Assembly (NCBI GenBank): GCA_900322135.1
Contig: ONYP01000055.1
Location: 1-47,558, forward strand
Direction of reading: 5' to 3'
Length of the DNA: 47,558 nt
Source: an uncultured Prevotellaceae bacterium
GTDB taxonomy: Bacteria > Bacteroidota > Bacteroidia > Bacteroidales > Muribaculaceae
Shown here: piece by piece, positions 23,009-30,720 of the stretch
Numbering within the stretch: the stretch's first letter is position 1
Layout: each line of letters starts with the position of its first letter
Notes under the pieces: generated by a model
Seen by the model: only the letters and a program-made list of their open reading frames with translations
Databases searched by the model: none
Told to the model about the DNA's origin: nothing
Program-made: the position numbers and the translations under genes

Positions 23009-24432
23009 CCTGTTGGGGCTGATGCGTTCTCCTCGCGTTTCTCGAGCAGGAAGGTATAGAGCGTGTTCTGGATGCCCTGCTGGCGCAGCAGCTCGCGAGC
23101 CTCACGCTCCTCGGTAGGCACCTTGCTCAGGTCACCGGCGGTGGCATTGGCCTCGCCGCGTATTTTGTTCAGCTGCAACTCCACGCCACGGATGGAACTG
23201 TTGATGCCCTGCAGCACATTGCCGTGCATGGCGTCAATCTGCTGGTCGAGCTGTTTGAGTGCCAGGTTCTCGCCCTGGGCCGACTGCTCGAGTTCCATGC
23301 GCTTAGCCAACAGGGTGTTGTAGGCCTTGATAGATGCCGAAGCGGCACTTGAATCCACCTCAAAGGGGATGTAGCTATGCTTGTTGGCAGGGTTGCTCAC
23401 AAAGTCCTTGACCATGCCCAGCAGTTGGCGGTTGGTCTCCAACTTGACGATGGCGCGGTCGGTAATTTCCTGCTTGGCGACAGCCGACTTGACCTGCAAC
23501 TCGGGGTCCACAATCTTGTGTGCGCGCTTGTAGGCCTCGATATCGGCCTCGCTGCCCGTCAGTCCCTTGTAGATAATCGCCAAGCGCTCATCGATGAACT
23601 TGGCGGTATTGACAGCCTGCTCATCCTTCTCCAACTGTCCTCTCTCATTATAGAGGTCCATGAGGGTGTTCAGGACATCAATGCCTCGGGACTTATTGTT
23701 CTCGGTAATACTTAGGTTGATACCGTTGGATTTCTTGTTGGCCAGCTTGACCTTGATGCGCCTGTTGAGCTGCTCACCCTTAAGCTGGTTGCTGTACAGG
23801 CTGGCCGTGATGTGACGCGGCTTGCCGGTCGTGAAGTGGTCGGTTGCCTGCACGGCAAACACACCATAAGGGGTCTTGACCGTCGTCGGCAGTGTGGCGT
23901 TCTTCAACTCGGCCATGACTTTCTTGCCCTTGGTGGCCTTGATGCTTGCCCTACCCTCCTTGTCCAGATCAATCTTGAACTTCAATACCGAGGTCAGCGT
24001 GTCAAACATCTCCTCAGGGGCAATCACCTCGACAGGAGAACTGTTGTAATGGTCCCTGTCGGGCTTGTACCATGCCTTCTCTTCGAGGTAGGTGCGGTTG
24101 AGCTTGAGTTCCTTGACTACCTGGGTGCACAGCTCTTGCGACGAGAAGACAATCATCTCGTCATCGACCTTGCTGCCCTGGCCCATGAGTTTCATGCTCT
24201 TGAGCAGGCTGGCACCGGCACCGGCACCGTTATCGTCCTGGGCGACCAGGACAACCGATTTGACATTATAAATGCGCTGAGCAAACTTCAGGTAAAGGAA
24301 CGCCAGCGACATACAAGCAATCAGTGACAACAGGAAGAGCCACCAGTAGCGCTTGTACTTGCGCACAAATGCGCCAAAGTCAATAATCTGTTCTTCTTGC
24401 TGTGCTGTGGGAGGTGTATTGAATTTTGCCAT
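23005..24432 (-). CDS. Wzz/GNVR chain-length determinant (Wzc N-terminal half)
   Basis: A 475-residue polysaccharide co-polymerase. The N-terminal cytoplasmic segment (QIIDFGAFVRKYKRYWWLFL) leads into TM1 (about 33-51), then the periplasmic Wzz domain and long coiled-coil GNVR region ending LLRQQGIQNTLYTFLLEKREENA. That motif normally precedes a short linker and TM2, but here the frame runs out four codons later (SAPTG, stop). TM2 and the kinase are in the next frame at 22169-23008. It controls chain length and, with the Wza-like lipoprotein 33 nt upstream, links polymerisation to export. Confidence 0.88.
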   Translation of the reverse strand: MAKFNTPPTAQQEEQIIDFGAFVRKYKRYWWLFLLSLIACMSLAFLYLKFAQRIYNVKSVVLVAQDDNGAGAGASLLKSMKLMGQGSKVDDEMIVFSSQELCTQVVKELKLNRTYLEEKAWYKPDRDHYNSSPVEVIAPEEMFDTLTSVLKFKIDLDKEGRASIKATKGKKVMAELKNATLPTTVKTPYGVFAVQATDHFTTGKPRHITASLYSNQLKGEQLNRRIKVKLANKKSNGINLSITENNKSRGIDVLNTLMDLYNERGQLEKDEQAVNTAKFIDERLAIIYKGLTGSEADIEAYKRAHKIVDPELQVKSAVAKQEITDRAIVKLETNRQLLGMVKDFVSNPANKHSYIPFEVDSSAASASIKAYNTLLAKRMELEQSAQGENLALKQLDQQIDAMHGNVLQGINSSIRGVELQLNKIRGEANATAGDLSKVPTEEREARELLRQQGIQNTLYTFLLEKREENASAPTG

Positions 24433-24465
24433 GTTTTGGTTTGCGGTTTTCAGTTGGCAGTAAGC

Positions 24466-25269
24466 TTATCGGGCAAGTGCAATGATGAGTGAGGCGATAA
24501 CCGACACGCTGCTCACCACGGTAGAGATGACCGACAACTTGAATGCGTTGTTCTGATTATACTTCGAATTATCGACACGAATCTTGTTGGGCTCAACATA
24601 GACCACATCATTCTGGCGCAGGTAGAAGAAAGGCGAATTGAACACCTCGCTGCTATTCAGGTTCAGACGGTGGAACTCACGCTTGCCGTTCTCGGTGCGG
24701 ATGACATAGACGCGGTCGCGCTGACCATACTCGGTCAGGTCGCCACACTGGGCCAGGGCATCCAGCACGGTATATTGCTGATGACCCGAATATACGCGCT
24801 GCGGAGCGCGCACCTCGCCCATCACATCGACACTGAAGTTCACGATATCCACGCGGACATAGGGGTCCTTGACATTCTGGGCCACCATGCCCGTGATTTC
24901 ATTGGAGATTTCGCTCAGGGTCTTGCCGCCCACCAGTATGCGGCCCAATATCGGCAACAGGATATAACCCTGGTCATCAACGATATAGGTCTGAGTGCGC
25001 GGCTGGGTCTGCGTACGCAGGTTGCCCCGCGTGGCAGGGTTGTCCATGGGCAGGTTGTAGGCCGCAGTGGCCTCGGGCACAGCCGAGGTCACGGTAATCA
25101 CCAGTTCATCATCGGGTTGAATGCGTATGGGGTAATTACCCTGGGGATTGGGCAGCGTGCCCATTTCCTTGTCGCTCAGGTCATTGAAATAGCCAAGCGG
25201 ACTCTTGTTGGTTTGGCATGACAGCAGCGTTGCCGCGGCAATCAGCATTATCAGTAATCTTGATTTCAT
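24466..25269 (-). CDS. Polysaccharide export lipoprotein, Wza/BexD-like
   Basis: A 267-residue outer-membrane export protein. A lipoprotein signal ends at Cys18 (AATLLSCQTN). The Poly_export domain follows (YPIRIQPDDELVITVTSAVPEA), then GYILLPILGRILVGGKTLSEI and SLBB-type repeats (VRVDIVNFSVDVMGEVRAPQR, YTVLDALAQCGDLTEYGQRDRVYVIR, FYLRQNDVVYVEPNK). A C-terminal hydrophobic helix (VISTVVSSVSVIASLIIALAR) ends the chain. Short Wza homologues of this size are usual in Bacteroidales. It forms the exit pore for the polymer and lies directly upstream of the Wzz gene. Confidence 0.93.
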   Translation of the reverse strand: MKSRLLIMLIAAATLLSCQTNKSPLGYFNDLSDKEMGTLPNPQGNYPIRIQPDDELVITVTSAVPEATAAYNLPMDNPATRGNLRTQTQPRTQTYIVDDQGYILLPILGRILVGGKTLSEISNEITGMVAQNVKDPYVRVDIVNFSVDVMGEVRAPQRVYSGHQQYTVLDALAQCGDLTEYGQRDRVYVIRTENGKREFHRLNLNSSEVFNSPFFYLRQNDVVYVEPNKIRVDNSKYNQNNAFKLSVISTVVSSVSVIASLIIALAR

Positions 25270-25315
25270 ACGGTATAATAGTTTATTACTATTATATAAC
25301 GAGAAGGACAGCCGT

Positions 25316-26761
25316 TTATTTTGTGGAGGCGCGTGATTTGGTGAATTTCGACAGCAACAGGTCGCGCAATTCCTTGCCTGCAGCCCACGCTATCAAGGCC
25401 AGAGCGACAAGCATCACGATGATATCCAGCCACTTGAAAGGGTTATAATAGAACGGAACGGCACACAGCGACATCACTGCCACCGGCACCAGTGTGCGTT
25501 TCTCTATTTTCAGCACAAAATAGCGTTTCATGTCGTGCCAGCGGTAGATGACGAGCACCAGATAGGTCACCAGCTGGGTAACGATGACGCCATACACTCC
25601 CAACGGCTTGATAAGCAAGAAATTAAGAGCAACATTCACGATAGCCGCAAGCACAATGGCAGGCAGTGTGCGCTTGGTATCCTTGGCACACTGGTAGCCC
25701 ATGTCAAAGAATGCCGCTATGGCAAAGATGACAGCCGAGAAGCCTAACGGGAAGATGTAGTTGACACTCTCATTGTACTCACTGGCAACCAGCCAGTCAT
25801 AGTTGACCTTGAGCATGAACACATAGCCCACAAAGATGAATGCCAACAGGAAGATGTAACTATTGAACATCTTGGAGAAGAAGCGGTTGCGGTCGGGACT
25901 GTGGTATTGCAGGATTGCGGTCTCCTGCCAAGCTTGGTAGAAGATAATGGCCAGTGTGTTGATGATGCCCGTGAAACGGATGGCAACTGCATAAATGCCA
26001 TTGTCGTCCAATCCCAAGAAGTGGCTGATAAACAGGCGGTCGCTGCTGCCCGTCAGCCACCAGCACAACGACCCCGGGAGCAAGGGTAAAGTATAGTGCA
26101 CAATCTCACGACCCACCTCGCGGAAGTCGATGTGCAACCGCGTGTGCCGGGTAATCAGGCGCACGCGAGACTCGACAAGGATCAACGCCAACACGCGGGC
26201 AAGGATATTGGCCAGGTAGATGCCCTTGATACCCCAGCCCATCTTGACGACAAACAGAATGCTGAACACGCCGATTCCCAGCGCCGACAAGATGCCGACC
26301 ATCACAAATGCCCGATTATTACCTAAGCCCCTGAATACCTGTGAGTAAACCTCTTGCAAAGACATCGCTATGAGCATACCCACAGCATACCACAGATACC
26401 TGATATCGGTAAATAGCGCCATCACCACGGCAACAAGCATCGAAATGGTCATGGTCACCAGCATCACCCGGGCCACAAACGAGACGATGCGCTGTCGCTG
26501 CACCGTGTCATCACAATCGAGCAGGAACCTGAAAGCGCCATCGCGCAATTGCAGTGTCACAAACGGCACCAACAGCAAGCACACGGTCAAGCACAGATCA
26601 TAGTAGCCGAAATCTGACTTGGCCACATAGTGAGTGTACATCGGCACCATCAGGAAGGTGATGAGCTTGGAGCCGATGTTACCGATAGCATAAATGCCGA
26701 TGTCCTTCAAGAATTTAGAACCTCGGCTTGCAGCTTTATTGTTGTGTTGGTTTGTCGCCAT
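25316..26761 (-). CDS. Oligosaccharide flippase (Wzx/MATE-like)
   Basis: A 481-residue polytopic protein with 12-14 TM helices of the polysaccharide transporter (Wzx/MVF) superfamily. It begins FLKDIGIYAIGNIGSKLITFLMVPMYTHYV in two halves of the family-typical first helix, and contains YSQVFRGLGNNRAFVMVGI, LPLLPGSLCWWLTGSSDRLFISHFLGL and a C-terminal soluble tail (ELRDLLLSKFTKSR). It translocates undecaprenyl-linked repeat units to the periplasm. It is the first gene of the minus-strand operon. No consensus promoter was found in the 297-nt region shared with the divergent acyltransferases. Confidence 0.92.
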   Translation of the reverse strand: MATNQHNNKAASRGSKFLKDIGIYAIGNIGSKLITFLMVPMYTHYVAKSDFGYYDLCLTVCLLLVPFVTLQLRDGAFRFLLDCDDTVQRQRIVSFVARVMLVTMTISMLVAVVMALFTDIRYLWYAVGMLIAMSLQEVYSQVFRGLGNNRAFVMVGILSALGIGVFSILFVVKMGWGIKGIYLANILARVLALILVESRVRLITRHTRLHIDFREVGREIVHYTLPLLPGSLCWWLTGSSDRLFISHFLGLDDNGIYAVAIRFTGIINTLAIIFYQAWQETAILQYHSPDRNRFFSKMFNSYIFLLAFIFVGYVFMLKVNYDWLVASEYNESVNYIFPLGFSAVIFAIAAFFDMGYQCAKDTKRTLPAIVLAAIVNVALNFLLIKPLGVYGVIVTQLVTYLVLVIYRWHDMKRYFVLKIEKRTLVPVAVMSLCAVPFYYNPFKWLDIIVMLVALALIAWAAGKELRDLLLSKFTKSRASTK

Positions 26762-26946
26762 TAACTGTTTTGCGGCTGCGAAATTACAAATTTTTTACAA
26801 ACCTGACACCATAAAGCATATTTAATGGTTCAAGCGTTGCAAAAAAATTGTAACTTTTCCTATCGACCAGGATGGGCTGCACCTCGACAACAACCCTATA
26901 AAATGGCTATCGGCGGCCGCCGAGGCATTCGTTTTTTGCTATTTTA

Positions 26947-26979
26947 TTTGGTCATTCCGCTCGGCTTGCACTATCTTTG
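26947..26979 (+). promoter_or_regulatory. Promoter of tandem acyltransferases
   Basis: TTTG (26947-26950), 21-nt spacer and TATCTTTG (26972-26979). The predicted transcription start near 26986 lies downstream of the ATG at 26825, so the coding region must begin later, at 27059. Confidence 0.78.
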
Positions 26980-27058
26980 CGACACAATCTTGCGGCACCA
27001 TGCCGCCTATGGCCCACGCTGCAAGGCATTAGAAACGGGCTCCTTTTTTTGGCTGAAT

Positions 27059-28105
27059 ATGATACGGACAATCAACTCTTGGCGAGGACTCATGGCGATC
27101 ACCATCGTGCTCTTCCATGCCGGCGTGGGCTGGATATGGAATGTGGCGGTGACCGGTGTGACATTCTTCTTCCTCTCCAGCACTTTCCTGCTGGCAATGA
27201 GGCATCCGTTTGAGCGGCTCACGGCTGGCCGGTACGGCCGCTTTGCCATCTCACACGCCTTGAGGATTTATCCCCTGCACTGGCTGGGACTCGCGCTGTT
27301 GATAGCCCTGGGGTGGCACTATTACCCCTCCGACATCCATTGGGGGCCGACGGCCTTGAGTGCCATGCTCATCCATTCCTGGTTCCCTGCCCACGACATC
27401 CACTATGGGCTCAACCCTGTGGCATGGTACCTGTGCGCACTGCTGTTCTGCTACCTCATCTACCCTTTCATGGCCCACTGGATAGGCCGGTGGCGCCTGC
27501 GTTACAAGGTGGTACTGGCTATCGTGCTGGCCGTCGTGCTGGCTATCGTGCTGCTGCCCCTTGACATCCCGGGGCGCGAAGCCGTGTTTGTCAATCCATT
27601 GTCCCATGTCCTTGATATCGTTGTGGGACTCATCCTGTTCCATCTCTATCATGCCCTCAAGGCACACTGCCGCCAGGCCACCTTTGCCACAGCGACCGCG
27701 CTCGAGGCCGCTGCCATGCTCCTGCTTGCCGCCGCCATCACCGTGAATGTGGCCACCACATGGGTCAAGCCGTGGGAAGATGTGCTCATCTGGCTCCTGC
27801 CGCAGGGATGCATCCTGCTGGTTTTTGCCTTGTTCAACGGAAACGAGGGGGCAATAGGCAAACTATTGCTGTGCAAGCCATTACAATGGCTCGGCAGCAT
27901 CAGTTTTGAAGTCTATGTGCTGCAGTTTGTGGCCTTTCATCTGTTTAACTATGTGGTGTCACCCGTTGCTGGCCATTACGGCTGGATCATCTATGACCGG
28001 CTCGCATGGTTTGCCCTGCCCCTGCTCTTGCCGCTGGCATGGGTTGTGAACCGAGTGTTCACCCGCCCCTTGCGTAAAACTCTAAACTCTAAACTGAATG
28101 ATTAA
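27059..28105 (+). CDS. Membrane acyltransferase, family 3 (copy 1)
   Basis: A 348-residue polytopic acyltransferase-3 protein. It begins MIRTINSWRGLMAITIVLFHAGVGW, with the family R-G-hydrophobic segment and putative catalytic His in LFHAG. VTFFFLSSTFLLAMRHPFE, YPLHWLGLALL and NPVAWYLCALLFCYLIYPF are conserved segments; about ten TM helices. The frame is open from 26825, but the promoter at 26947-26979 and the match with copy 2 set the start at 27059. The stop overlaps copy 2 by 8 nt. It probably adds an acyl group to a surface glycan; substrate unknown. Confidence 0.87.
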   Translation: MIRTINSWRGLMAITIVLFHAGVGWIWNVAVTGVTFFFLSSTFLLAMRHPFERLTAGRYGRFAISHALRIYPLHWLGLALLIALGWHYYPSDIHWGPTALSAMLIHSWFPAHDIHYGLNPVAWYLCALLFCYLIYPFMAHWIGRWRLRYKVVLAIVLAVVLAIVLLPLDIPGREAVFVNPLSHVLDIVVGLILFHLYHALKAHCRQATFATATALEAAAMLLLAAAITVNVATTWVKPWEDVLIWLLPQGCILLVFALFNGNEGAIGKLLLCKPLQWLGSISFEVYVLQFVAFHLFNYVVSPVAGHYGWIIYDRLAWFALPLLLPLAWVVNRVFTRPLRKTLNSKLND

Positions 28106-29180
28106 AACCATTAACGGTTGGCGCGGTTTATTCGCCTTGGTTATAGTGCTTTTCCACGCAGGGGTGGCGGAGTTGGAAACCGCAACCTGGGCCGGTGTCA
28201 CCTTTTTCTTCATGGCCAGTGGATACCTGTTGACGCTCAAGTATCCGTTTGAGCAGTTGGACGGCTCCAGTTATCGCCGTTTTGCCGGTGGCCATGCCAT
28301 GAAACTTTTTCCCCTGCACTGGCTCACCCTGGGGCTTTGGCTTGCAGCGATGGCAGTCTTAGGGCTGCTCACCGTCAAGCCCTTGACGCTTGCACTCAAC
28401 GCGACGCTGCTGCACAGCTGGTCCTTCACACATTCCGTCTATTTTTCCTGCAACCAGTTCTCCTGGTTCCTCAGTACATTGCTGTTCTGCTACTTGTGCT
28501 ACCCGTTGCTGGCGCGCTGGTACCGCCCCCTGGGGCTGCGCCGCAAACTCGTCATCATTGCCGTGTTGGCCGTCATCGACTGTGCCGTGCTGGCGTTTAC
28601 CGACGACTACAGCCGCACGGCGCTGTATGTGTTTCCGCCCGTGCGTCTGATAGACTTCCTTATCGGCATCACGATTGCCGACGCTGTCCCCCGTCTCAGG
28701 CAATCCCCGCTGCTTGGCAAGAGCGAGAATGGCACCGATGCCGAACTTGTGGGCATCGCCCTGCTATCGGCCCTCATCTGGACTTTCCTCACCACCGGCG
28801 GGGCGCTGCTGTCATGGAGTGACGCTGTCCTGTGGTGGCTACCTGTGGCGGTGATTCTGTTGACATGCCACCTGTATGACAAGCGCGAGGGATTTGTCGG
28901 CAAGATACTGGCTTCCAAGCCACTGCAATGGCTAGGTGGCATCAGTTTCGAGATTTTCATGCTGCAGGGCTTGGCTGCCCTCGTCTTTAACTACTGGGTA
29001 GCGCCTGTGCTGGGGCACTTCGGCGTCACCGGTGTGCTCGATATGGTGTGCCATGACTTGACGGGCAACATGTCGCTCAATCACCTGGCCCTGTTCATCC
29101 TGCCCATCGACATCCTGCTCGCCTGGCTGGTCAACCGCCTGTTCACCCGCCCCCTGGCACGCCTGCTACGCCGCAAGTAA
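28098..29180 (+). CDS. Membrane acyltransferase, family 3 (copy 2)
   Basis: A 360-residue paralogue of the preceding gene. The two align from the first residue (MIKTINGWRGLFALVIVLFHAGV versus the neighbour) through FFLSS/FFMAS, PLHWL, SWFLSTLLFCYLCYPLL, the PLQWLGGISFEIFMLQG segment and the ending NRLFTRPLARLL. About ten TM helices. The start is fixed by the alignment and lies inside the end of copy 1, so the pair is coupled and arose by tandem duplication. A strong terminator follows 28 nt after the stop. Confidence 0.87.
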   Translation: MIKTINGWRGLFALVIVLFHAGVAELETATWAGVTFFFMASGYLLTLKYPFEQLDGSSYRRFAGGHAMKLFPLHWLTLGLWLAAMAVLGLLTVKPLTLALNATLLHSWSFTHSVYFSCNQFSWFLSTLLFCYLCYPLLARWYRPLGLRRKLVIIAVLAVIDCAVLAFTDDYSRTALYVFPPVRLIDFLIGITIADAVPRLRQSPLLGKSENGTDAELVGIALLSALIWTFLTTGGALLSWSDAVLWWLPVAVILLTCHLYDKREGFVGKILASKPLQWLGGISFEIFMLQGLAALVFNYWVAPVLGHFGVTGVLDMVCHDLTGNMSLNHLALFILPIDILLAWLVNRLFTRPLARLLRRK

Positions 29181-29208
29181 AGCCCGGCACGGCATCAAAC
29201 ACATCATC

Positions 29209-29247
29209 AATGCGACCGATGAATGCAATCGGTTGCATTATTTTTTT
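29209..29247 (+). terminator. Intrinsic terminator after acyltransferases
   Basis: A 12-bp stem (29209-29220 with 29228-29239; AATGCGACCGAT/ATCGGTTGCATT, one G-U pair) with a 7-nt loop is followed by A and seven T (29241-29247). It closes the glycan locus. Confidence 0.9.
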
Positions 29248-29267
29248 GCCCCTCTGCCACATTATTA

Positions 29268-29300
29268 TTTAAGAAAGCGGGCAACAAAGCGTTATATTTG
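29268..29300 (+). promoter_or_regulatory. Promoter of alpha-glucan operon
   Basis: The -7 element TATATTTG (29293-29300) is perfect. The -33 position, 21 nt upstream, reads TTTA (29268-29271) instead of TTTG. The leader to the MFS start is about 50 nt. Confidence 0.65.
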
Positions 29301-29358
29301 TAGGTGCTTAACCGCAATAACCGAGAAATTATCACAATAACACTAAAATAACACGACT

Positions 29359-30702
29359 ATGATTAAAACTAAACCGGATTTGAAATTCAACCAACTGTGG
29401 AACATCAGCTTTGGTTTCTTCGGAGTGCAGATTGCCTTCGCATTGCAACAAGCCAACATCAGTGGTATTTTCTCAACCTTGGGAGTTGACCTTGACAAGA
29501 TTGGTTACTTTTGGATTGTGCCCCCTTTGATGGGCATGATAGTACAGCCTCTCGTAGGCTTGTTTAGTGACAAGACCTGGAACCGCTTCGGCAGAAGACT
29601 ACCTTGGCTCATCGTCGGTACTTTAATCGCAGTACTTGTGATGACCTTCCTCCCGAACTCAGGTAATCTGGGTTTAGCCGCTAATGCTGTGTTCTTCTGC
29701 GTCGTCATGTTCATGCTACTTGACACGAGCATCAACATGGCAATGCAACCCTTCAAGATGATGGTGGGCGACATGGTCAATGAGAAACAGAAGGCCAAAG
29801 CCTACTCTATTCAAAGTCTGCTTTGCAACGCAGGAGCGCTTGTTGGCAATATCGCTCCCTTTGCTTTAGCCGCCATCGGCATTGCCAATGTTGCAGCCCC
29901 AGGCGTAATCCCTGATTCGGTTAAATGGTCTTTCTACATTGGTGCGGCCATCATGGTTGTGTGCGTTCTTTACACTTTCTTCAATGTTAAAGAATACAAC
30001 CCGCAACAGATGAAGGAATTCCGCGAGGCCGCTTTAACCGAGGAGAACGCAACGCAGACATCCACAGGCAATAGCCACTCCAAAAAGGCTATCAGAGTAT
30101 TTATTGAAGTGGCTGTCGTGCAATTCTTCTGCTGGATTGCTTTTACATACATGTGGACCTACACTAATGCCACCATCTCACACAATGTATGGGGAACTCT
30201 GGATGCTGCAAGTAAAGGTTTTCAGGATGCGCGCAACTGGGTAGGAATTGTATTTGCAGTTCAGTCGGCAGGTAGTATCCTGTGGGCCACCGTTTTGCCT
30301 AAGTTCAAGAACATTAAGGTTGGATATATTGTTTCGCTACTGATTGGTGCCGCTGGTTTTGCCTGGGTTCCTTATGTCCACAACCAGTACTTGCTGTTTG
30401 TGCCCTATTTCCTCATCGGCTTCGCTTGGGCCGCCATGCTGGCCTATCCCTTCACGCTTGTCACTAACGCCTTTGAAGGCAGCAAGCGCATGGGCACAGT
30501 GCTAGGCATCTTCAACTGCTCTATCTGCCTCCCCCAAATTGTGGCAGCTTCACTCAGCGAAACGCTATATAATTTAGTTGGAGGCAAACTTCTGCCCGAA
30601 TCCAATGGCAATATGCTGCTGCTTGCAGGCGTTCTGCTCACAGTAGGCGCCGTGTGTGTCTTCATCATCGAGGACAAGAAGCATAAACAGAACATTCAAT
30701 AA
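29359..30702 (+). CDS. MFS sugar transporter (SLC45/maltose type)
   Basis: A 447-residue 12-TM major facilitator of the glycoside/SLC45-like type found beside glucan genes in Bacteroidales. It begins KFNQLWNISFGFFGVQIAFALQQANIS. The MFS A-motif region reads PLVGLFSDKTWNRFGRRLPW, followed by FMLLDTSINMAMQPFKMMVGDMV. The middle loop is hydrophilic (residues about 215-235), and the second half includes GFAWAAMLAYPFTLV. It probably imports maltose or malto-oligosaccharides into the cytoplasm for the GH77 enzyme 18 nt downstream. Base composition is lower in GC than in the flanking genes. Confidence 0.88.
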   Translation: MIKTKPDLKFNQLWNISFGFFGVQIAFALQQANISGIFSTLGVDLDKIGYFWIVPPLMGMIVQPLVGLFSDKTWNRFGRRLPWLIVGTLIAVLVMTFLPNSGNLGLAANAVFFCVVMFMLLDTSINMAMQPFKMMVGDMVNEKQKAKAYSIQSLLCNAGALVGNIAPFALAAIGIANVAAPGVIPDSVKWSFYIGAAIMVVCVLYTFFNVKEYNPQQMKEFREAALTEENATQTSTGNSHSKKAIRVFIEVAVVQFFCWIAFTYMWTYTNATISHNVWGTLDAASKGFQDARNWVGIVFAVQSAGSILWATVLPKFKNIKVGYIVSLLIGAAGFAWVPYVHNQYLLFVPYFLIGFAWAAMLAYPFTLVTNAFEGSKRMGTVLGIFNCSICLPQIVAASLSETLYNLVGGKLLPESNGNMLLLAGVLLTVGAVCVFIIEDKKHKQNIQ

Positions 30703-30720
30703 CTTGAACACTACCATATT

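Noticed and set aside
29223-29238. Palindrome as LacI-type operator of the glucan operon
   Set aside because: It forms part of a longer 12-bp stem followed by seven T after the acyltransferase gene, which is better explained as an intrinsic terminator.
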